Assembly: GCF_013002715.1 (NCBI RefSeq)
Contig: NZ_JABENB010000001.1
Span: 1,054,001 to 1,118,000, forward strand
Direction of reading: 5' to 3'
DNA length: 64,000 bases
From: Flexivirga aerilata
GTDB taxonomy: Bacteria; Actinomycetota; Actinomycetes; Actinomycetales; Dermatophilaceae
Shown here: positions 59,072 to 64,000 of the stretch, in pieces
Layout: the number at the start of each line of letters is the position of its first letter
Numbering within the stretch: the first letter of the stretch is position 1
The notes under the pieces: model-generated
Database searches by the model: none
What the model was told of the DNA's origin: nothing
The model's input: only the letters and a program-made list of their open reading frames with translations
Position numbers and translations under genes: made by a program

Positions 59072-60799
59072 CTACTTGGTCGCGGTGACCTTCCGCAGGC
59101 CCTGGCGCATCTCCGGCGCGCGCAGCCGCGCCGCGTCGCTGTCGCTGTCGCTGTCGAGCTCCTGCGACGCGCGCTCCGCGGCGACCCGCTCGCGGTAGGT
59201 CTCGACCTCGCGCCGCTTGGTCTCCTCGTCCCAGCCGAGCACGCCGGCCATGATGTCGGCGGTCTCCTCGGCGGCGTCGACCCCGCGGTGCTTGGTCTCG
59301 ATCGACATGCGGGTGCGGCGGGCGAGCACGTCGGTGAGGTGCAGCGCACCCTCGTGGGTGACGGCGTACTTCAGCTCGACGCGCAGGTAGTTCTCGGCGG
59401 ACGTCACCGGCTCGAGCAGCGAGGCGTCGTCGGCCGCGAGAGCCAGCACCTCGTCCAGCTTCGAGCCGTAACGCCCGAGCAGGTGCTCGATGCGCCACTC
59501 GGGAAGGCCTGTCTCCGCTGACAATTCGTGCTTCAGGTTGACCATCGCGGCATAGCCGTCCGCGCCGACGAGCGGCACGTGCTCGGTCACCGACTCCTTG
59601 ATGTCGCCGATGTCCTTGCCAGCGACATCGATCGCGTCCTGCGCCATGACCCGGTAGGTGGTGTACTTCCCGCCCGCGATCGACACCAGGCCCGGCTGTG
59701 GCCGCGCCACCGCGTGCTCGCGCGACAACTGGCTGGTGTCCTCGCTCTCACCGGCGAGCAACGGCCGCAGGCCCGCGTAGACACCGAGGATGTCGTCCTT
59801 GGTGATCGGGGTCGCCAGCACCGAATTCGCGTGCTCCAGAAGGTATTCGATGTCCTGGGCGGTGGCGGCCGGGTGCGCCAGGTCGTGGGTCCAGTCCGTG
59901 TCGGTGGTGCCGATGAGCCACTGCTGGCCCCACGGGATCACGAACAGCACGGACTTCTCGGTGCGCAGGATCAGGCCGACCTCGCCGGCGATGCGGTCGC
60001 GCGGCACCAGGATGTGCACGCCCTTGGACGCGCGCACCCGGAAACGGCCTCGGCCACCGCTCATCCGCTGCAGGTCGTCGGTCCACACGCCGGTGGCGTT
60101 GACCACGACTTTGGCTCGCACCGTTGCGGTTTCGCCGGTCTCGACGTCACGCACCACAGCGCCGACCACCCGGTCGGCCTCCTTGACCAGCTCCACGACC
60201 TCGGTGGAGTTACGCACCACGGCGCCGTAGTGCGCCGCCGTGCGTGCCACGGTCAGCGTATGGCGGGCGTCGTCGGCCTGCGCGTCGTAGTAGCGGACGG
60301 CGCCCACCAGTGCGTCGGACTTCAGGCCGGGGAAGAGCTTGAGCGCACCGCCGCGGGTCAGGTGCTTCTGCCGCGGCACGGAGCGGGCACCACCCATCTG
60401 GTCGTACATCGCCAAACCCGTTGCGACATAAGGACGTTCCCATCCTCTGTGGGAGAGCGGGTAGAGGAACGACACCGGGTGCACCAGGTGCGGGGCGATC
60501 GTGGTGAGCATCAGCTCACGCTCCTTGAGCGCCTCCGCGACCAGTCCGAAGTTCATCTGCTCGAGGTAGCGCAGGCCGCCGTGGAAGAGCTTGCTGCTGC
60601 GCGAGGAGGTGCCGCTGGCGAAGTCGCGGGCCTCGACCAGTGCGGTGCGCAGGCCACGGGTGGCAGCGTCGAGCGCAGCGCCGGCACCGGTCACCCCGCC
60701 GCCGATCACCAGGACGTCGAATTCGCGCTCCTGCAACTCTTCCCAGGACTGAGCGCGTTCCTTCGGCCCGAGTTGTGCGCTGAACGGCTGCATGACCAT
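59072..60799 (-). CDS. glpD: FAD-dependent glycerol-3-phosphate dehydrogenase
   Basis: 575 residues. Oxidises glycerol-3-phosphate to dihydroxyacetone phosphate and passes electrons to the quinone pool. The FAD site VIGGGVTGAG (31-40), SSRSSKLFHGGLRYLE and GGKYTTYR near the middle are the family marks. GGGAG lies seven bases before ATG 60799. It is divergent from glpF-glpK. Confidence 0.95.
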   Translation of the reverse strand: MVMQPFSAQLGPKERAQSWEELQEREFDVLVIGGGVTGAGAALDAATRGLRTALVEARDFASGTSSRSSKLFHGGLRYLEQMNFGLVAEALKERELMLTTIAPHLVHPVSFLYPLSHRGWERPYVATGLAMYDQMGGARSVPRQKHLTRGGALKLFPGLKSDALVGAVRYYDAQADDARHTLTVARTAAHYGAVVRNSTEVVELVKEADRVVGAVVRDVETGETATVRAKVVVNATGVWTDDLQRMSGGRGRFRVRASKGVHILVPRDRIAGEVGLILRTEKSVLFVIPWGQQWLIGTTDTDWTHDLAHPAATAQDIEYLLEHANSVLATPITKDDILGVYAGLRPLLAGESEDTSQLSREHAVARPQPGLVSIAGGKYTTYRVMAQDAIDVAGKDIGDIKESVTEHVPLVGADGYAAMVNLKHELSAETGLPEWRIEHLLGRYGSKLDEVLALAADDASLLEPVTSAENYLRVELKYAVTHEGALHLTDVLARRTRMSIETKHRGVDAAEETADIMAGVLGWDEETKRREVETYRERVAAERASQELDSDSDSDAARLRAPEMRQGLRKVTATK

Positions 60800-60991
60800 G
60801 ACTGGACTCCCTCGAAATCCGCGTGACGACACTGTCAGCTTATGCGCGTTCGCCGACCCGGGTGGAGGCGGCCATGAGGTTGCCGACCGGCTGCGGACTC
60901 AATGCGAGATGGGCCACACTGAGCAGGTCATGGCGGACCCGGTGAGCGCCTCGCCGCCCGCCACAGTCCGAGAGCGAGAGGCTTGAAATCC

Positions 60992-61729
60992 ATGACCCTG
61001 TGGGGCGTTTTCTTCAGCGAGGTGATCGGAACCGCGATTCTGATCGTCCTCGGTGTCGGCGTCGTCGCCAATGCCGTGTTCCCCAAGAACAACGGCTACG
61101 AGGGCGGCAACCTGATGATCAACTTCGGCTGGGGCATCGGCGTGCTCGCCGGCGTCTACGCCGCATACAAGTCGGGCGGACACCTCAATCCCGCTGTCAC
61201 GCTTGGCATTTGGGCGTCCGGCGCGAAGGAGTTCGTGCCCGGCATCCAGGTCGACGCCACGTCGATCGCGGTCTACATCGTCGCGCAGTTCATCGGCGCG
61301 TTCATCGGTGCGGTCGTCGCCTGGGCGGCATACAAGAAGCAGTTCGACGAGCGCGGCGACGCGCCGAGCCTGGTCTTCTCGACCGGCCCGCTCATCCCGA
61401 GCGTCGCCTGGAACCTCGTCACCGAGATCATCGGCACCTTCATCCTGCTCTTCGGCGCCCTGAGCTTCGGCGCGTGGAACGGCGGCAAGGGCACCATCCT
61501 GGAAGCAATTCCGGTGGCATTGCTCGTGGTTGGGATCGGCGCCAGCCTCGGCGGCCCGACGGGATATGCGATCAATCCGGCACGTGACCTCGGCCCCCGC
61601 CTCGCGCACGCCATCCTGCCGATCCCGCACAAGGACTCCAACAACTGGGGCTATGCCTGGATCCCGGTCGTCGGCCCGATCATCGGCGGCATCCTCGGTG
61701 GCCTGGTCTTCCACTGGTACAGCAGCTGA
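60992..61729 (+). CDS. glpF: glycerol facilitator / aquaglyceroporin
   Basis: 245 residues, six helices. Both NPA boxes are kept (HLNPAVT at 65-71, INPARDLGPR at 194-203), and Asp199 after the second box marks glycerol rather than water selectivity. It lets glycerol into the cell for GlpK. ATG 60992 has GAGAGG about ten bases upstream; TTG 60983 is too close to it. glpK follows after 50 bases. Confidence 0.93.
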   Translation: MTLWGVFFSEVIGTAILIVLGVGVVANAVFPKNNGYEGGNLMINFGWGIGVLAGVYAAYKSGGHLNPAVTLGIWASGAKEFVPGIQVDATSIAVYIVAQFIGAFIGAVVAWAAYKKQFDERGDAPSLVFSTGPLIPSVAWNLVTEIIGTFILLFGALSFGAWNGGKGTILEAIPVALLVVGIGASLGGPTGYAINPARDLGPRLAHAILPIPHKDSNNWGYAWIPVVGPIIGGILGGLVFHWYSS

Positions 61730-61779
61730 GCGCCGTCAATCGTCATACGACAGAACAGAATTGAGCGAAGGAAGCAGAT

Positions 61780-63288
61780 ATGAGCAAGTACATCGCATCG
61801 ATCGACCAGGGCACCACCAGCACCCGCTGCATCATCTTCGACCAGGACGGTGCGATCCAGGCCGTCTCCCAGATGGAGCACGAGCAGATCTTCCCCAAGG
61901 CCGGCTGGGTCGAGCACAACCCGCAGGAGATCTGGGACAACACCCGCAAGGTGTGCGCCGAGGCGTTGGCCCAGCTGGACCTGTCGGCGTCGGACATCGC
62001 GGCGGTCGGCATCACCAACCAGCGTGAGACCACGGTGGTCTGGGACAAGAACACCGGGAAGGCCGTCTACAACGCCATCGTCTGGCAGGACACCCGCACC
62101 GACAAGATCTGCCAGCAGCTCGCCGGCAGCGAGGGCCCGGACCGCTTCAAGGCCAAGACCGGCCTGCCGCTCGCGACCTACTTCGCCGGGCCGAAGGCCC
62201 GCTGGGTGCTCGACAACGTCGACGGCGCCAAGGAGAAGGCGGAGGCGGGCGACCTGCTCTTCGGCACCATGGACACCTGGGTGCTGTGGAACATGACCGG
62301 CGGCACCAACGGCGGCGTGCACGCCACGGACGTCACCAACGCCTCACGCACGCTGATGATGGACCTGGACACCCTCGACTGGGACGACGACATCGTCGCC
62401 GAGATGGGCCTGCCGAAGTCGATGCTGCCCACGATCGTGTCCTCCTCCGAGGTCTACGGCAAGGTGCGCGAGCGCGGTGTCCTCGCCGGCGTCGACATCG
62501 CCGGCATCCTCGGCGACCAGCAGGCGGCGACCTTCGGGCAGGTCTGCTTCGAGCCGGGGATGGCCAAGAACACCTACGGCACCGGCAACTTCGTGCTGCT
62601 CAACACCGGTGAGGAGAAGGTGCTCTCCAAGAACGGTCTGCTGACCACGGTCTGCTACCGCATCGGGGACGCGAAGCCGGTCTACGCGCTGGAAGGGTCG
62701 ATCGCGGTCACCGGGTCGCTCGTGCAGTGGTTGCGCGACAACCTGCAGCTCATCAAGGCGGCACCGGAGGTCGAGGACCTCGCCAAGTCCGTGGAGGACA
62801 ACGGTGACGTCTACATCGTGCCGGCGTTCTCCGGCCTGTTCGCTCCGCACTGGCGCAGCGACGCCCGCGGCGCCGTCGTCGGGCTGACGCGGTTCGCGGG
62901 CAAGGGGCACATCGCCCGGGCGGCGCTCGAGGCGGTCGCCTTCCAGAGCAAGGAGGTCGTCGACGCGATGAACGCCGACTCGGGGGTGGACCTCACCGAG
63001 CTCAAGGTGGACGGCGGCATGGTCGGCAACGACACGCTGATGCAGTTCCAGGCCGACCTGCTCGACGTGCCGGTGATCCGGCCGAAGATCACCGAGACGA
63101 CGGCGCTCGGCGCGGCATACGCGGCGGGCCTGGCGGTGGGCTTCTGGAAGGACGAGGCGGAGCTGACCAAGCAGTGGGCCGAGGACAAGCGGTGGGAGCC
63201 GCAGATGAGCGACGAGGACCGCACGCGGCTGATGGCCAAGTGGAGCAAGGCCGTGCAGCGCACCCTCGACTGGGTCGACGATGAGTAG
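61780..63288 (+). CDS. glpK: glycerol kinase
   Basis: 502 residues, the usual length. Phosphorylates glycerol with ATP, trapping it for GlpD. Marks are [41 protein letters not shown] and [25 protein letters not shown] precedes ATG 61780. It completes the glpF-glpK operon. Confidence 0.97.
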   Translation: MSKYIASIDQGTTSTRCIIFDQDGAIQAVSQMEHEQIFPKAGWVEHNPQEIWDNTRKVCAEALAQLDLSASDIAAVGITNQRETTVVWDKNTGKAVYNAIVWQDTRTDKICQQLAGSEGPDRFKAKTGLPLATYFAGPKARWVLDNVDGAKEKAEAGDLLFGTMDTWVLWNMTGGTNGGVHATDVTNASRTLMMDLDTLDWDDDIVAEMGLPKSMLPTIVSSSEVYGKVRERGVLAGVDIAGILGDQQAATFGQVCFEPGMAKNTYGTGNFVLLNTGEEKVLSKNGLLTTVCYRIGDAKPVYALEGSIAVTGSLVQWLRDNLQLIKAAPEVEDLAKSVEDNGDVYIVPAFSGLFAPHWRSDARGAVVGLTRFAGKGHIARAALEAVAFQSKEVVDAMNADSGVDLTELKVDGGMVGNDTLMQFQADLLDVPVIRPKITETTALGAAYAAGLAVGFWKDEAELTKQWAEDKRWEPQMSDEDRTRLMAKWSKAVQRTLDWVDDE

Positions 63289-64000
63289 TCAGCCGCCGTA
63301 GCCGGCGAACACCAGGTCGCCCGAGAGCGACACGGTGTAGGGCGTGCCCGGGAACGTCCAGCCGGCGCCCGACTGCACCCAGCCCTGCCCGGGCAGGGTC
63401 TGCGCCCAGTAGTCGGCGACTGAGCCCGCCGACGCGAGGACGCGGTAGCGCGGCCCGGCATTGGCGACCAGCTGCCACTCGGCGCCGTCGGGCATCGGGA
63501 TGTTGTAGGTGGCGCCGCTGCCGTCGGGCAGGGTCGCGAACAGCGGGATCGGGCCGTAATAGGTGTCGGTGGTGGTCAGGCCGGCGGCCTGCGGCAGGCC
63601 GCTCGACATCAGCGGTGGCGCGGAGGTGCGCGGCGCCCGCTGAATCGACAGGTTGGGGCTGGGCGCGGCGGCCGACGGGTTGACCGTCTCCGCCGCGCTC
63701 GACGGCTGCTCGCTCGACGGCGCCGCGGACGGTGCGGTGCTCTGCGCGGTCTGCGACGGTTGCGGCGCCGTGGTGCGGGTCGCCTGGCCGGTCGGCCGCT
63801 GCGGACCGACCGGCAGCGGATTGCTCGTGGCCGTGGCCGGCGGGGCAGACGTCGGTGAGCCGGATGGAGCGGACGGGCTCGTCGTGCCCGTGCTCTGGGT
63901 GACGGTGCGGGCCGCATCGACCACCCGGCCGTTGTCGCCGGGGTGGAAGGTGATCGCCAGGACCCCGGCCGCGGCGGCCGCCGCGGCGAGCAGTCCGGCA
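63289..64000 (-). CDS. Pro/Ser/Thr-rich membrane-anchored protein, N-terminus cut by window edge
   Basis: The last 237 codons of a gene that enters from the right. The visible part begins in a membrane helix (AGLLAAAAAAAGVLAITF), followed by a long Pro/Ser/Ala/Thr linker of about 120 residues and a folded tail with WQLVANAGPRYRVLASAG and YWAQTLPGQGWVQSGAGWTF. No family recognised. It should face outward from the membrane. It converges with glpK, with abutting stops. Confidence 0.65.
   Translation of the reverse strand, partial: AGLLAAAAAAAGVLAITFHPGDNGRVVDAARTVTQSTGTTSPSAPSGSPTSAPPATATSNPLPVGPQRPTGQATRTTAPQPSQTAQSTAPSAAPSSEQPSSAAETVNPSAAAPSPNLSIQRAPRTSAPPLMSSGLPQAAGLTTTDTYYGPIPLFATLPDGSGATYNIPMPDGAEWQLVANAGPRYRVLASAGSVADYWAQTLPGQGWVQSGAGWTFPGTPYTVSLSGDLVFAGYGG

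Overview
The window is very GC-rich (about 70 percent) and densely coded, and it reads as chromosome of a high-GC actinobacterium. Supporting signs are mycothiol-type DinB enzymes, an ergothioneine locus, a fadE5 homologue, LCP and NTF2-type penicillin-binding proteins, a eukaryote-like Ser/Thr kinase, many GTG/TTG starts and probable leaderless starts. Gene content and style fit Micrococcales (Dermacoccaceae/Intrasporangiaceae-like), but the genus is an inference. No transposase, integrase, phage gene or CRISPR array was found.

Layout. 1-3.2 kb: MarR/MFS efflux pair (cut by the window edge) divergent from a polytopic membrane protein. 3.2-11.9 kb: metabolic and membrane genes (mycothiol-dependent isomerase family, CopD/CtaG fusion coupled to a nitrilase-family hydrolase, LysE exporter, NHL-thioredoxin, putative ribbon-helix-helix protein, aroQ). 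11.9-14.3 kb: ECF sigma/anti-sigma pair with a lipoprotein and a DUF2231-like membrane protein. 14.5-17.9 kb: fadE5 divergent from a CutA-CYTH fusion that is coupled to a Fur-family gene. 18-22.5 kb: paaABCDE with a convergent TetR gene (probable paaR). 22.7-25.8 kb: NlpC/P60 cell-wall hydrolase, tRNA-Gly(CCC), dcd. 26.5-30 kb: four-gene betaine/choline-type ABC importer, each gene overlapping the next. 30.4-34.9 kb: TetR plus heterodimeric ABC exporter. 35-37.3 kb: three overlapping genes with a WXG100-like first product and an alpha/beta-hydrolase last product. 37.6-40 kb: egtB-egtD. 40-43.8 kb: Ser/Thr kinase, VWA surface protein, HTH protein. 43.8-46 kb: membrane Fe-S oxidoreductase. 46.2-47.9 kb: cysK-cysE. 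48-49.7 kb: HU, YtxH-like protein, tRNA-Ser(UGA), cold-shock gene with a long leader. 49.8-53.4 kb: LCP protein and penicillin-binding protein; then tRNA-Ser(GCU), a two-component system, two divergent sugar dehydrogenases, the glpD / glpF-glpK glycerol divergon, and a C-terminal piece of a secreted protein at the right edge.

How parts work together. GlpF, GlpK and GlpD form a complete glycerol uptake and oxidation route. CysE and CysK make cysteine, which also feeds ergothioneine (EgtB/EgtD) and mycothiol. PaaABCDE is the ring-epoxidising step of phenylacetate breakdown; later enzymes must lie elsewhere. The LCP protein, PBP and NlpC/P60 protein act on the cell envelope.

Most unusual signals. 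(1) A short word, GTATGNC, occurs about 88 times on both strands and in several reading frames. (2) There are two dispersed intergenic repeat families: a 51-bp tandem unit at two loci, and a CCGAGAGGC hairpin unit at three loci. (3) A ten-base segment in the cold-shock leader can pair with the start codon. (4) A CutA domain is fused to a CYTH domain. (5) A three-gene WXG100-like/hydrolase cassette lacks secretion machinery. (6) A heptanucleotide repeat precedes egtB, and a 78-bp duplication sits at the start of the second ABC exporter gene.
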